A stretch of DNA of 64,000 bases from Paraflavisolibacter caeni (GCF_025628885.1 NZ_JAOTIF010000018.1:84903-148902), one strand, 5' to 3'. Positions 1 through 9,255 are shown, counted from the stretch's first letter. The notes: generated by a model from the sequence alone, not told the origin. A program made the numbers and translations.

Positions 1-5
1 GCTTT

Positions 6-212
6 TTGAAAGATAAATATTGGTCTTTAAAAGTAGGGATCATAGATGCACTTGTTGGGATAGTCATTTCTTTGTTTTTTTTATTAGAACCACTTCTATT
101 AAAGGAATTAATAATACCCAATGGCCTTCCGTTTGACCTTATTTTTCTTATCCCATATTTAAGAGTCTTAATTTCTATTAATAAAAGGCAAAATCCAAAG
201 CCATGCAATTAA
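6..212 (+). CDS. small membrane protein, possibly 5'-truncated by the window edge
   Basis: This is an unrecognised short protein of at most 68 residues. Two hydrophobic stretches (about residues 10-33 and 40-55) suggest an integral membrane protein. The only start visible is TTG at the very edge of the window and no stop lies upstream in frame, so the true start may be outside. Its last ten bases overlap the start of the following lipoprotein gene, which suggests the two are translated together. No function can be assigned. Confidence 0.4.
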   Translation: MKDKYWSLKVGIIDALVGIVISLFFLLEPLLLKELIIPNGLPFDLIFLIPYLRVLISINKRQNPKPCN

Positions 213-445
213 AACTATTTGTTTGCCTTTTTGTACTTATCATTCTTGCTGCTTGTTCCACAACCAAAGTAATCAAACTTTCCGCTGCAAATGGAGCTTC
301 CAAAGAGCTTGGGTACGGCTATGGTCATGTTAAAACTACCAATGCTGATAGCAGTTATGCAACTTATGCAAGAAAGTTAGGGTTGGACAGTTTTGTACTT
401 GTCCGTTTTAATCACTATCCATACAAGGCCTGTCTGAAAAACTGA
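203..445 (+). CDS. small lipoprotein of unknown function
   Basis: An 80-residue protein with a clear lipoprotein signal peptide: a Lys near the N-terminus, a hydrophobic core and the lipobox LAAC, with the lipidated Cys at residue 18. The mature part is only about 62 residues, has no recognised domain and is rich in Tyr, Ala and Ser. It overlaps the preceding membrane-protein gene by ten bases. The short mature part may mean it is the remnant of a longer lipoprotein, but nothing after the stop codon continues it. Confidence 0.55.
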   Translation: MQLKLFVCLFVLIILAACSTTKVIKLSAANGASKELGYGYGHVKTTNADSSYATYARKLGLDSFVLVRFNHYPYKACLKN

Positions 446-497
446 AGCAGCCACTAACAGCTGCGTGATATATTTAACATTGAACAAACATAACTAT

Positions 498-1139
498 ATG
501 ACCAAACTATTGCAACTGAAGCATTGGCAAATATTCCTTCTATTGATTGGTTTGCCTATTTTGTACCAAAAAATATCAATTAGTTTCTTTCTATTTACAA
601 ATAACCCTACCGTGGTCCTGGTTTCTTATGGTGTTCTAATCTTTTTGTTATTAGGCATAGTAACCTCCTGGTTTTATGCGGCGGCCACAAACCTCTATAA
701 TAGATTTCCAGAAAATGTGGAGATGAACCTTGCAAGATTCAAGCTGTTTTTGTTCATACCAATTGTGTATGTCTTGATTATTTATACCACAGTATTAGGC
801 CTTGTCATGTTTTATGGAACTGGAGAGAGGCTACTTGAGACAGTTCCCATATCAACTAAGTTCATTCAGAGCAATCTTGGCTTCATATTCATATTAGCAT
901 TGCTCCTGAGCCTTTTACAACTTGGTGCTTTAGTCTGCACCTTCTATTGTGTTCATTTTACTGCGAAGGCATTAAAGAGTGTTGAGTTAGGACGTAAAGC
1001 GACATTTAGTGACTACTCAATGGAGTTTTTCCTTATACTATTCTTTCCTGTTGGAATCTGGCTGATTCAGCCAAGAATTAATGCCTTGTTTACAAATAAT
1101 AGTGAGACAACTGATGATATTGTATTGCAACAGGTTTAA
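498..1139 (+). CDS. multi-pass membrane protein of unknown function
   Basis: About 213 residues with four predicted membrane segments: near residues 10-27, 35-60, 80-105 and 125-155, with a final hydrophobic stretch near 180-200. The C-terminal motif with FFPVGIWLIQPRIN resembles a small uncharacterised family of Bacteroidota membrane proteins that end in a similar sequence. An in-frame GTG lies at 465, but ATG at 498 puts a polar N-terminus before the first helix and is preferred. It sits alone between a small lipoprotein and a MutS-like gene, so context gives no function. Confidence 0.65.
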   Translation: MTKLLQLKHWQIFLLLIGLPILYQKISISFFLFTNNPTVVLVSYGVLIFLLLGIVTSWFYAAATNLYNRFPENVEMNLARFKLFLFIPIVYVLIIYTTVLGLVMFYGTGERLLETVPISTKFIQSNLGFIFILALLLSLLQLGALVCTFYCVHFTAKALKSVELGRKATFSDYSMEFFLILFFPVGIWLIQPRINALFTNNSETTDDIVLQQV

Positions 1140-1212
1140 TTACTTGAAAAGTAAAGCTTCTGATACGGGTGCTCTTGCCATGGCCGGCTACAAAATATAA
1201 AGAAGACATTGA

Positions 1213-2502
1213 ATGACCAATATAAATGATTTACATATTCTTCAGGAAGTATTGCCGTTGTTTGACTTCACGCACAATGACTTTTCAAAAGAGGCTTTAG
1301 TCAGCATATTTAAAGAACCACTTTCTTCAACAGAAGAAATCCTGTACCGGCAAGAAGTGCTGAAAGGCTTTATAGCTAATCTGGATTTCTTAAAAGATTA
1401 TTCTTATTCAAGGGTAGACCTTTTTGAAGTTTATACCTTTCTCGGCAACTACTCCGCAATAGAGACTTCTATCAGAGGTCTCAAACTCAGACTTTTACTT
1501 TCAGAAAGAGAGCGGCACCAAACTATGGGCAGGTATATTCAAGTTGTATTGCTCTTTCATAAACTGCAGTTATATTACCTGAAAAGGATAGACACAAAAC
1601 ATTTTCCTGAAGGCTATAAAAGAGAAATTTTAAGCATCAATGACTTTCTAAGCAGCTTCAATCTTGTTTATTATGAAGAATTGATCAGGGAGCAAAGATT
1701 TAAGATTAAGCATGTAATGGAATTAATCGGTATCATTTCAGAGAAAGCAAGCAGAGGGGAGCTTACATCGTTTTGGAAACGATATTTTTTATTTGAAGCA
1801 TACCTCTCCATAAGCAAAGCCATAGCCAAGCATGAATTTTCTTTCCCTACGTTTTCTGAGACAGCTCTTTCATTTGAACAGTTATATCACCCCTTACTAA
1901 AGGAGCCTGTCAAAAACAGTTTTACGACCAGTAACAATGTGAATTTGCTTACAGGGCCTAATATGTCGGGGAAATCTACTTTCCTAAAGGCTGTAGGGCT
2001 ATGTGTCTACCTGGGGCATTTAGGATTAGGAGTGCCTGCATCAAAAGCTGAAATGCCCATTTTCGATTGTATTTCAATATCCATTAATCTGAATGATGAT
2101 ATCGTAAGTGGTTATAGCCATTTCATGACGGAAGTTATGAATTTGAAGAAAGTGGTGATGCAGGCTGTCAATGGTAAAAAGTGTTTTGCCGTGTTTGACG
2201 AATTGTTTAGAGGAACAAATATTGAAGATGCTGTTGAAATAAGTGGCACAACTGTAAAGGGGCTGCTGGGCTTTAAAAACTCATTCTTTTTCATTTCTAC
2301 TCATTTACATCAATTGAAAGAGATGGCTGAAGTGAAAACTGAAATGGTGGCGACCTATTATATTGATTGTGGTTTGAGGGATCAAATACCTGAATTTACC
2401 TACTTGTTGCAAAGGGGGTGGTCAGACTTGAGGGTCGGACGAATACTATTTGAGAAAGAAGGACTGAATGAAATGTTGGATAATCGTGATCAATGGGTGT
2501 AA
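1213..2502 (+). CDS. MutS-related ATPase (short form)
   Basis: A 429-residue protein whose C-terminal half is a MutS-family ABC ATPase domain. The Walker A motif GPNMSGKST is at residues 248-256 and a Walker B region with FDELFRGT is at about 325-335, followed by a switch His in STHLHQL. The N-terminal mismatch-recognition and connector domains of true MutS (about 850 residues) are absent; only helical core/clamp-like sequence precedes the ATPase. Short MutS-related proteins like this are common in Bacteroidota, often of unknown role, and it should not be called a mismatch repair protein from sequence alone. It begins with ATG and has about 70 bases upstream to the previous gene, so it probably has its own promoter. 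Confidence 0.85.
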   Translation: MTNINDLHILQEVLPLFDFTHNDFSKEALVSIFKEPLSSTEEILYRQEVLKGFIANLDFLKDYSYSRVDLFEVYTFLGNYSAIETSIRGLKLRLLLSERERHQTMGRYIQVVLLFHKLQLYYLKRIDTKHFPEGYKREILSINDFLSSFNLVYYEELIREQRFKIKHVMELIGIISEKASRGELTSFWKRYFLFEAYLSISKAIAKHEFSFPTFSETALSFEQLYHPLLKEPVKNSFTTSNNVNLLTGPNMSGKSTFLKAVGLCVYLGHLGLGVPASKAEMPIFDCISISINLNDDIVSGYSHFMTEVMNLKKVVMQAVNGKKCFAVFDELFRGTNIEDAVEISGTTVKGLLGFKNSFFFISTHLHQLKEMAEVKTEMVATYYIDCGLRDQIPEFTYLLQRGWSDLRVGRILFEKEGLNEMLDNRDQWV

Positions 2503-2753
2503 GTGCTGGTAAAGGTGGTTACCTGCGGTGTTTGCAGAAAAGATTTGCATATTTATGTTGGATACTGTATTGAGAGCTACTTAAGAATTTGTTTCAATGT
2601 TTCTTCTACTGTATGAATAATGCTCCGGTCATTTTTGAGGAGTGAAATAGATTTGGATAGGAATAGCAAAGGCATTGAAGTTTCAGCTTGTAAACCATCA
2701 AAAAAACACAATTATATGTGCATGGATGGTTTCCTTCTGGACCCGTCAATAGA

Positions 2754-2781
2754 AACGCCTGGAGATTTCCAGGCGTTTTTT
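2754..2781. terminator. rho-independent terminator, downstream of the Gly-rich membrane protein gene
   Basis: A perfect 10-bp stem (2754-2763 with 2768-2777), loop GATT, followed on the plus strand by six T. Read on the minus strand it lies just after the stop of the gene that ends at 2795, where the T run is only three long, so it may act in both directions. Confidence 0.75.
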
Positions 2782-2794
2782 CAGATTGCAGAAG

Positions 2795-3223
2795 CTATGA
2801 ATTTCGACCTCCTCCTCTATTTCCGCTTTCACTACTGCGTCCACCGCCCTGAGAGGCTTTTCCTCCTTCTCTTGATACATTTTCTTTGGTTTCTTTATCC
2901 GCAGAAGCCAGGCCTCTCTGGGAGGTGTTACTTTTGCTTCCACCCTGACTGCCGCGGTTGCCACCTTGATTGCGGCCGCCGCTTCCTTCTTGTTTTACCA
3001 ACTTGTTATAAATTCCAAGAAGTAAAAAGGGCGCGGGCCATTGACCAATGAACAAGCTTGTTTTTTTTCGCCCTAATATTTGTAAGGTCAGGGATGCTGC
3101 CATACATCCTAATGCTGCCCATAAAAAGTAATCTGAAGGTAATTTAGCGGTTTGTTCTTCAATTGCTATGGCCACCTTGCCTTCCTTGTGCTCAGTATTA
3201 TAAACTGTTTCCATAATTTCCAC
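2795..3223 (-). CDS. membrane protein with Gly/Ser/Arg-rich C-terminal tail
   Basis: 142 residues. Two hydrophobic segments (about residues 33-50 and 58-75) form a hairpin-like membrane anchor. The last 60 residues are low-complexity, dominated by Gly, Ser, Arg, Asn and Lys, and probably disordered. This composition explains the spurious open frames on the other strand. No family is recognised. It is the downstream member of a minus-strand group with two DUF2382-type stress proteins, although a strong terminator (3282-3315) lies in front of it. An alternative start is the ATG three codons downstream. Confidence 0.65.
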   Translation of the reverse strand: MEIMETVYNTEHKEGKVAIAIEEQTAKLPSDYFLWAALGCMAASLTLQILGRKKTSLFIGQWPAPFLLLGIYNKLVKQEGSGGRNQGGNRGSQGGSKSNTSQRGLASADKETKENVSREGGKASQGGGRSSESGNRGGGRNS

Positions 3224-3281
3224 TTTTTATATTGAAGTTATATTTATCAATGTCTCAATTTTCTTGCCAACGAGGTTGAGC

Positions 3282-3315
3282 TAATAAAGGCAGTCGGTAA
3301 TGACTGCCTTTATTA
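3282..3315 (-). terminator. strong rho-independent terminator for the YflT/DUF2382 gene
   Basis: A perfect 14-bp stem (3282-3295 with 3302-3315) with a six-base loop lies 15 bases past the stop codon of the minus-strand stress-protein gene. The outer arm is A/T-rich, which supplies the U-rich end. Confidence 0.8.
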
Positions 3316-3329
3316 ATTGAAAATTGATG

Positions 3330-4004
3330 TTATAGCCCTTTGTAACGGGTATTGGTATTATCCCGGTCCTCACGGTCTTCTCTGGAGTCTGTTCGATCTT
3401 TATGATCAGTGCGGTCCACTTTATTGATATCGATATCTGTGCTACGCACCGTATCCCTGATGGTCTCCTCGTGCTCCTCACGTAAGCGGACACTTTCTTC
3501 TACAGGACGTTCTACGATACGGCTTCGTACACGTACGCCCCCTCTTTCCACTTCTCTTTTACCTACTTCAATATTTTCCCGGATGTTGGGTATGGTTCTC
3601 TCTTCCGTGTCCGAATCTCTATTTAAGGAACTGTCAGGACTGCTGCTCGCAGAAGTATAACCATATTGAGCTGACCGCTCGTCTACATCAATAGCGCCAC
3701 AGTCATCCAATAAATCAGCCGCCCTTTCCGCCTCTTCATCTGTCAGGGCATGCACCGTAACGATGGTACTGTTCCTGCCTACTTTGCTGTAGCGGTCTGC
3801 ATCGTCACTGTCACCTCCAAAAAGTGATTTGAAAAAACGAGTAATACCACTTTCTTCCTCCCGGTCGTGACTTACGTTCGTTGTACCGGCATCTCCTCTG
3901 GAAACATCCACATACTGCCTGGAAATTCCTGCACTCTGTAATCTCTCAACGGCTCTTTGAGCATCGGATGCGTCATCAAAGAAGCCTAACACTGTTTTTG
4001 CCAT
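3330..4004 (-). CDS. YflT/YsnF-type stress protein with DUF2382 region
   Basis: 224 residues, cytoplasmic, very acidic and rich in Asp, Glu and Arg. Residues 1-105 match the general stress protein 17M (YflT) domain: the MAKTVLGFFDDASDAQRAVERL opening and a central LTDEEAERAADLLDD segment. Residues 140-190 match DUF2382 (IPNIRENIEVGKREVE, then VRSRIVERPVEESVRLREE), the conserved C-terminal domain of Bacillus YsnF. The tail is a charged low-complexity run of Asp/Arg repeats. Proteins of this architecture are tied to general or envelope stress; the biochemical activity is unknown. The next gene upstream is a second, minimal DUF2382 protein, which supports a shared role. Confidence 0.8.
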   Translation of the reverse strand: MAKTVLGFFDDASDAQRAVERLQSAGISRQYVDVSRGDAGTTNVSHDREEESGITRFFKSLFGGDSDDADRYSKVGRNSTIVTVHALTDEEAERAADLLDDCGAIDVDERSAQYGYTSASSSPDSSLNRDSDTEERTIPNIRENIEVGKREVERGGVRVRSRIVERPVEESVRLREEHEETIRDTVRSTDIDINKVDRTDHKDRTDSREDREDRDNTNTRYKGL

Positions 4005-4057
4005 GATTGTTTTTTTCAGGTTTTTAAATGATTAACATCTATAGGTTAGCTATTTGA

Positions 4058-4261
4058 TTATAATTTCTTTTTTTCGCCATCGGGTTTGATCCGCTCCACC
4101 TGGACGTCTTCTTTGCGCAGGGTCACCTGCTGCATGAAAGGCGTTTCTGTGGTATGTTTCACCAAATGCACTTCCTCCTTTACCTTGTATTTTTTTGCCA
4201 CCACAACAATCTCTTCTATAACAGGAACAATGAGTTGAGGATTTTGTTGCTTACTTTCCAT
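4058..4261 (-). CDS. small DUF2382 protein
   Basis: 67 residues that consist of one DUF2382 unit: IVPVIEEIVVVAKKYKVKEEVHLVK at the start and QQVTLRKEDVQVERI near the end, the two halves of the conserved repeat. There is no YflT domain. It lies 53 bases upstream of the larger YflT/DUF2382 gene on the same strand, so the two are probably co-transcribed. Its role is inferred to be stress-related by family only. Confidence 0.7.
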   Translation of the reverse strand: MESKQQNPQLIVPVIEEIVVVAKKYKVKEEVHLVKHTTETPFMQQVTLRKEDVQVERIKPDGEKKKL

Positions 4262-4910
4262 AGTAAGCCTTATCTAACCAATACTGTGCCTCTAATGAAT
4301 ACAGATGAGAAGATATCATAAAATGATATACTCATAACCATATACTCTACTTACAGAAGACCCCTTAGCTTTGCTAATAAAATTAGCATTTACCTTATTA
4401 TAGAATTGTGATATGGACCAGTAGGCGGCGGGAACCTTTTACGGGGATCCGGCAGATCGAGAACTATAATGTGGATGCGGTGCAACTGGTTGTTGTGCTG
4501 CGGTTGTTGGATTGAAAAAGTTGCGCAATCGATTGTCCAACCTAATCTTGGGTTTTCAACAAAAAAAGCAAGTTACATTTACGTGCACTTGTGAGTGAAA
4601 GTTTTACTTTGAAAGTGCGATCAACGTATTGCTTAGTGCTTATCCTGCTTAGCCATAAAGTGCCCAAAGGAAGTACATCTGCCATCAGTACAACATTAAG
4701 AAAGCTAGCTTTAATTATCCAGAACATGGTAATAAAAAAGCTGCTTTACAACAATAATCATGGTTACAAGTTCCATGATCAAAAAAGAAAAATAAAAGTA
4801 CAGTAAATGAAAAAGCTAATTCATTAGTTTGACATCAAGACTGATGAATTAGGGTTATAAATGAGCGGTTTATAAAACGTTAGACAAAATTGTAAAGCAG
4901 CCATCAAACT
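4262..4910. other. intergenic region without a convincing gene
   Basis: About 650 bases, mostly A+T-rich. Two overlapping open frames on opposite strands around 4542-4806 have no family resemblance or start signal and are not called. One G+C-richer patch (4408-4515) looks like a gene remnant and is listed separately. No RNA gene was recognised. Confidence 0.5.
4408..4515 (+). pseudogene. possible 3' remnant of a decayed gene
   Basis: A short open stretch of about 35 codons ending in TGA encodes RREPFTGIRQIENYNVDAVQ followed by a hydrophobic Val/Leu run. Its G+C content is clearly above the flanking A+T-rich DNA and it has protein-like composition, but no start region or upstream continuation exists; stops block the frame at 4384. 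It may be the C-terminal remainder of a deleted gene. The parent family is not recognised. Confidence 0.2.
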
Positions 4911-5093
4911 ATGCTTATAGAAAAAGAAGTTCTTGATACTTTAGACAGATCAAATAAACAAGGTTATTACTACTCCTTTAATGACCTTGGATTCCTATAT
5001 TCTTATGTAATTAATCGCAGAGTCGGGGTTTTTAGTACAGAAATGGCCGTTGAATTTTTGTTACTGAAAAGCCTGGTCCTCATTCAAGAGTAG
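4911..5093 (+). CDS. hypothetical small protein
   Basis: A 60-residue open frame starting with ATG. It has a polar N-terminus, an aromatic-rich centre (YYYSFNDLGFLYSYV) and a hydrophobic C-terminal stretch. No family is recognised. It stands about 110 bases before the beta-propeller gene on the same strand. It could be real but codon evidence is thin. Confidence 0.3.
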   Translation: MLIEKEVLDTLDRSNKQGYYYSFNDLGFLYSYVINRRVGVFSTEMAVEFLLLKSLVLIQE

Positions 5094-5200
5094 GACGCCT
5101 CTCCCGTTTAACATTTCTATTTTGACCATAGCCATTATCAACTGATGTAGTGTAATGCCAGCTGATAACGGCACTTTAAAATTTACCAACTCTTCGTAAG

Positions 5201-6442
5201 ATGAGAAATTATCTATTTTACCGTACACTTTTACTTTGCTGCTTACTTATTTCAACTATAGCCCATTCACAACTACAAAAAATTTATCTCCATCCTAAAG
5301 TGGCTGGTAACGGAAAGCAATCGCAATTTGTAGATTCTATTCGATTTATCCCCCTGGAAATAAAAGAGGGCATTCAAGTAGGGACTTATAACAATATTCA
5401 AATCACCGAAAAATACTTCCTGATCACGGATCATTTGGGTAAAACCATTTTTGTGTATGCCAGAAACGGAAGCTTTATCAATAAAATAAGCTACAAAAAG
5501 CTCGGGAACGGATTTTACCCGTCTTACAATGAGCATACTAACCAGATCGTGTTTTTTGGATATAATAAAAATTATGCGCTTTCGACAAAAGACGGGGTTA
5601 AAATAATGCTGGATTGGAATAACCCGCGTAATAAAAAGTATTTTAAAAAATATACGATTGATCTAAAAGATACATCGTTTGCTTTTAAAAAAGCTATTCC
5701 CAATCAAAACGACATTATACGCGCTTACCAGTTTGACGATGATCATTACTGGCAGGGACAAATCTTTACCAGTTCGGTGTATAAAGACAGTCTTGATTAC
5801 GAGTTCAAGATTTACCGAAATAACCAATTGGTAAAAGGATTTTTCCCGTACAACCATATCGATGAAACCAGGTTTTTATATGCCAATGAAAGTGTTTCTG
5901 TCACGGCAACAGATAACCCCAATATTCATTATATAACCCGCCCTTATTGCGATACCATTTACAAGATGGTAAAGGACAGCCTATTTCCCCTGTACCATGT
6001 AGTACTGCCTTTGGAAAACAGCCTGCCCCTGTCATTTTTTACCAAGCCATTTAAGAATAGAACCGAACGGGAAAATTTTAAGCAGAACAACGGATGGATG
6101 CTACGCCAGTTTTATAGCTTCTATGAAACGCCAAGCTTCATTCATTTTAATGTAGGCTATCTCAACAACTATGATTCTTATATCTATATAAAGCAAACCA
6201 ATGTTACCTATAAAACAAAGAACATCAGGCCGGACAGCAGCCAGTATAATTTGCAGCTACTGGCAGATTTTAACATCTTAAGAAAAGGTGACAGGTTATA
6301 CAAATCGCAAAAGGCAGGCGATCTTATTGCATTTTTCGAGCAAAATAAAAATGTGGCGGTTCCCAAAGAGCTGGAAGACTTTTTAAAGAGCAATCCGCCC
6401 GCAACTACTCCCATCATTGTTGAATTCAAACTTAAAAACTAG
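5201..6442 (+). CDS. secreted 6-bladed beta-propeller protein
   Basis: 413 residues with a Sec signal peptide (about residues 1-23, ending AHSQ). The mature protein matches the Bacteroidota 6-bladed beta-propeller family: the SIRFIPLEIKEG segment near the start, then ITDHLGKTIFVYARNGSFINKI, which is the typical first blade. The C-terminal part contains an FFEQNKN and KELEDFLKSN motif of the same family. It is probably periplasmic or surface exposed. The function of the family is not established. The next gene starts with GTG two bases after this stop codon, so the two products are almost certainly made together. Confidence 0.75.
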   Translation: MRNYLFYRTLLLCCLLISTIAHSQLQKIYLHPKVAGNGKQSQFVDSIRFIPLEIKEGIQVGTYNNIQITEKYFLITDHLGKTIFVYARNGSFINKISYKKLGNGFYPSYNEHTNQIVFFGYNKNYALSTKDGVKIMLDWNNPRNKKYFKKYTIDLKDTSFAFKKAIPNQNDIIRAYQFDDDHYWQGQIFTSSVYKDSLDYEFKIYRNNQLVKGFFPYNHIDETRFLYANESVSVTATDNPNIHYITRPYCDTIYKMVKDSLFPLYHVVLPLENSLPLSFFTKPFKNRTERENFKQNNGWMLRQFYSFYETPSFIHFNVGYLNNYDSYIYIKQTNVTYKTKNIRPDSSQYNLQLLADFNILRKGDRLYKSQKAGDLIAFFEQNKNVAVPKELEDFLKSNPPATTPIIVEFKLKN

Positions 6443-6444
6443 CG

Positions 6445-9255
6445 GTGAAGCATATTTTCTTTTTTATTTTCTTACAGGGCTGGTGCGCTACGGCTTTTTG
6501 CCAGACAGGCAAGGTAACGGGTACGGTGATGGATGTTGAAGCCAAGGTGCCTTTGGAGCTGGCAACAGTAAGTGTATTGGGACCTGACTCCAGCCTGATT
6601 ACCTATAAATTGTCTGACAAAGACGGAAAGTTCACCATCGAAAAACTGCCTGTGCGTCAGAAACTGGTGGTCCATATTACCTACACAGGATACACCGCAT
6701 ACCATAGACCGATACAACTGGATGCAGGCAAGACAGATACACTTGCTGTTTTTTTATCGCTGAACAATAATGACACCAATGCGGTGGTGGTGAAAGCTAT
6801 CATTCCCATCAAGATGAACGGTGATACCCTGGAGATCAACCCAGCAGCATTTAAATTGAAGGAAAACGCGGTAGCAGAGGAGCTTTTGAACCAGGTTCCC
6901 GGCATTACCATCTGGTCTGATGGCACCATAACTGCCAATGGCAAAAAAGTACAAAGCCTGCTGGTAGATGGGAAGCCGTTCATGGGATCAACAGATCCTC
7001 GTGTGGCCACACAAAATCTTCCCAGGACAGCGATCGATAAAATCCAACTTTACCAGGAATACGACAGAAACAATATAAACCAGCAAAACAAGCCCCAGGA
7101 TTCGCTGTTGACCATGAACATTAAGCTTAAGGAAAACAGCAGAAAAGGATACTTCGGCAAGGCGGGGGCCGGTTATGGCACCACAGACCGTTTTGAATCT
7201 GATCTTTCTTTCCAGATGTATAACAAGAAAAACTTCGCCGGCATAGGCGGAGGATTCAATAATATCAATAAAAACTTTGGCAGCCTGCAGGAAATGTTCC
7301 GGAATAACACCTTCAGAAATAGTAATCCCAATTTATACAATGTAGGCAGGTTTGGAACAAACGGCATCAATAAGAACCATTCCATTGGAGGCGTTTATTC
7401 GCATAGTTTTAATCAATCGTCCAACAGCAGGCAAAACAACCGGATAAGCATCAATTACACTAAATCAGGAACCGATGCTTATCTAACTGATGTGGGTATG
7501 CAGAACAGATCTGCGATCGATAACCCACAGTTTATCCGCGATGAGGGCAAAACAAATAACCGCCAGGACAATCATGACATTGGCATCAGATACGTAAAGA
7601 CCAATAGTTATAACGATAACCTGAATGTGAATGGTACTATAAGCAACTCGAACGAAAAAGGCAGTTCCACACAGTCTACAGAAGTAAGAGATACAGCTAA
7701 CCGCCTACAAAGTACAAACAATACAAACACGCAGAACAGCCGTAGATCGGACAATGAGTCGATGAATGTGAATTTTTCCAGGTCAAATTCTGAAGACATT
7801 TTAAAAAGTTTCAATATCCAGTTCAATGCCAGGCGTGGTCATACTGAATCGGAAAGAGAGGTGCGTAGTACATTCCACTCCTTTACTGATATGAGCAAAA
7901 GCACTGCTAACAACCGTCACTATGCCGCGAACAATCAGTCTCTTAACCTGGGTGGAATGCTGTACTACCCGGGCTTTAAAAGGCTGCTATTGGGAAGGTA
8001 TAATCTGTTTGGCGTTGATCTCAATTTTACACAATCTATCAATTATGCGCGGAATATAGACAATAACCTAGTAGGCGACTATGACAGTACAACAAAGGGA
8101 TATATCGCCAATGGGAATCTTTCTAACCGCAATGAAAGGGAAGTATTTGAATATACCCCTACCCTAGCGATGGCAAAGAGTTTTTCCAAATACGCTGAAA
8201 CATACGATCGGTACCTGGGCATGCAGGTTACATTTTTGGACGAGATGAAAACAGATAAAAACCTGTCCTCGTTTGCCAAAAGAAACCTGGACCGCTCCTT
8301 TCAGTTTCCAAGGTATGAGGGGAGGATCGACTACCAGCGTACTAAACGGGAAAAATACCAGTATAACATGAATGCCGGCTACACTAAAAACTTTGAATAC
8401 CCTTCAGTGGACCATTTATACACCATCGTTGATGATATCAATGTTTATGAGACAAGGATCGGTAACCCGCTATTAAGCAACCGGACGAACCATTCCATTA
8501 GCATGAATGGTAATTTTAATACGCTGTACCCCAAATCGGCATATTCGATAAACAGCTACGTCAATGGCGGTTTTAGACGATCCGTCAACCCGGTTACAGA
8601 TAGCATCATCAATGATTTGTCCGGTAAAAGGATGTACTACTACACCAATGGGGATAAAAGTGAAAACTTAAATCTGAATTACGGTTTTAATATTTCCAGG
8701 AAGTTGAAGAATAATAGTCTTCAACTTATGTACAGCGGACAGCTGGGCACTGGAAAATTGCCCAATTACATCGATGGAATCTATAACACCAGTGAAACCG
8801 GGAATTTAACCAACCAGTTTACGTTGCAATATAACCTTGGTTCCATCCTTGTTGTAAATGTGGGACAAAACTTTCAGCGTAACAAGAGCAGGCAAACTGC
8901 CCAGGGGCTCAGGGCATTTACCAACAACAGTCGTACGACCAAGATGGGAATGGTGCTTAATTACCCGGCTCATTTTGCCTTCAGTAGTACGGCGGATCAT
9001 GTTTCGAACTCCAACCTGAATAAACCAAGGATTCTATGGAATGCATTTGCTACTTACCGGTTTATGAAGGACCAGGGGGAATTGAAATTTTCTGCCATGG
9101 ATATATTAAAGCAGTATCAAAATATTACCAACAGCGTGAATGCTTATGGTACCACTACAAGAATTACCAATGGATTGCAGCAATTTTACCTGTTGACTTT
9201 TTCTTATTATCCGAGGCAGTTTGGGAAGATGGAGATTAAGAGGAGGGGGAATTGA
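6445..9255 (+). CDS. outer-membrane beta-barrel protein with carboxypeptidase-regulatory-like and plug regions
   Basis: 936 residues with a signal peptide ending near FCQTG. Residues 22-110 are a CarboxypepD_reg-like domain (GKVTGTVMDVEAKVPLELAT). Residues about 140-215 resemble a TonB-dependent receptor plug (LLNQVPGITIWSDGTI, then VDGKPFMG). The rest is an outer-membrane barrel of the OMP_b-brl_3 type, rich in Asn, Ser and aromatic residues. It is not a SusC: it lacks the SusC/RagA signature and no SusD follows. The start is GTG, immediately after the beta-propeller gene, so translational coupling is likely. The cargo is unknown. It may import or display a molecule handled by the propeller protein, which is an inference from the pairing only. 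Confidence 0.85.
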   Translation: MKHIFFFIFLQGWCATAFCQTGKVTGTVMDVEAKVPLELATVSVLGPDSSLITYKLSDKDGKFTIEKLPVRQKLVVHITYTGYTAYHRPIQLDAGKTDTLAVFLSLNNNDTNAVVVKAIIPIKMNGDTLEINPAAFKLKENAVAEELLNQVPGITIWSDGTITANGKKVQSLLVDGKPFMGSTDPRVATQNLPRTAIDKIQLYQEYDRNNINQQNKPQDSLLTMNIKLKENSRKGYFGKAGAGYGTTDRFESDLSFQMYNKKNFAGIGGGFNNINKNFGSLQEMFRNNTFRNSNPNLYNVGRFGTNGINKNHSIGGVYSHSFNQSSNSRQNNRISINYTKSGTDAYLTDVGMQNRSAIDNPQFIRDEGKTNNRQDNHDIGIRYVKTNSYNDNLNVNGTISNSNEKGSSTQSTEVRDTANRLQSTNNTNTQNSRRSDNESMNVNFSRSNSEDILKSFNIQFNARRGHTESEREVRSTFHSFTDMSKSTANNRHYAANNQSLNLGGMLYYPGFKRLLLGRYNLFGVDLNFTQSINYARNIDNNLVGDYDSTTKGYIANGNLSNRNEREVFEYTPTLAMAKSFSKYAETYDRYLGMQVTFLDEMKTDKNLSSFAKRNLDRSFQFPRYEGRIDYQRTKREKYQYNMNAGYTKNFEYPSVDHLYTIVDDINVYETRIGNPLLSNRTNHSISMNGNFNTLYPKSAYSINSYVNGGFRRSVNPVTDSIINDLSGKRMYYYTNGDKSENLNLNYGFNISRKLKNNSLQLMYSGQLGTGKLPNYIDGIYNTSETGNLTNQFTLQYNLGSILVVNVGQNFQRNKSRQTAQGLRAFTNNSRTTKMGMVLNYPAHFAFSSTADHVSNSNLNKPRILWNAFATYRFMKDQGELKFSAMDILKQYQNITNSVNAYGTTTRITNGLQQFYLLTFSYYPRQFGKMEIKRRGN

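Noticed and set aside
1213..2502. MutS mismatch repair gene
   Set aside because: Length is half of MutS and the N-terminal mismatch-binding domains are missing. Kept only as MutS-related ATPase.
2620..3051. 143-codon plus-strand open frame
   Set aside because: It runs through a terminator hairpin and antisense to the Gly-rich gene; composition is not protein-like.
4542..4806. Two overlapping short frames on opposite strands
   Set aside because: No recognised sequence, no start signal, and low-complexity composition. I cannot support either.
6445..9255. SusC-type importer for the pectin genes
   Set aside because: No SusC signature, no SusD partner, opposite strand and 1 kb or more away, coupled instead to a propeller gene.
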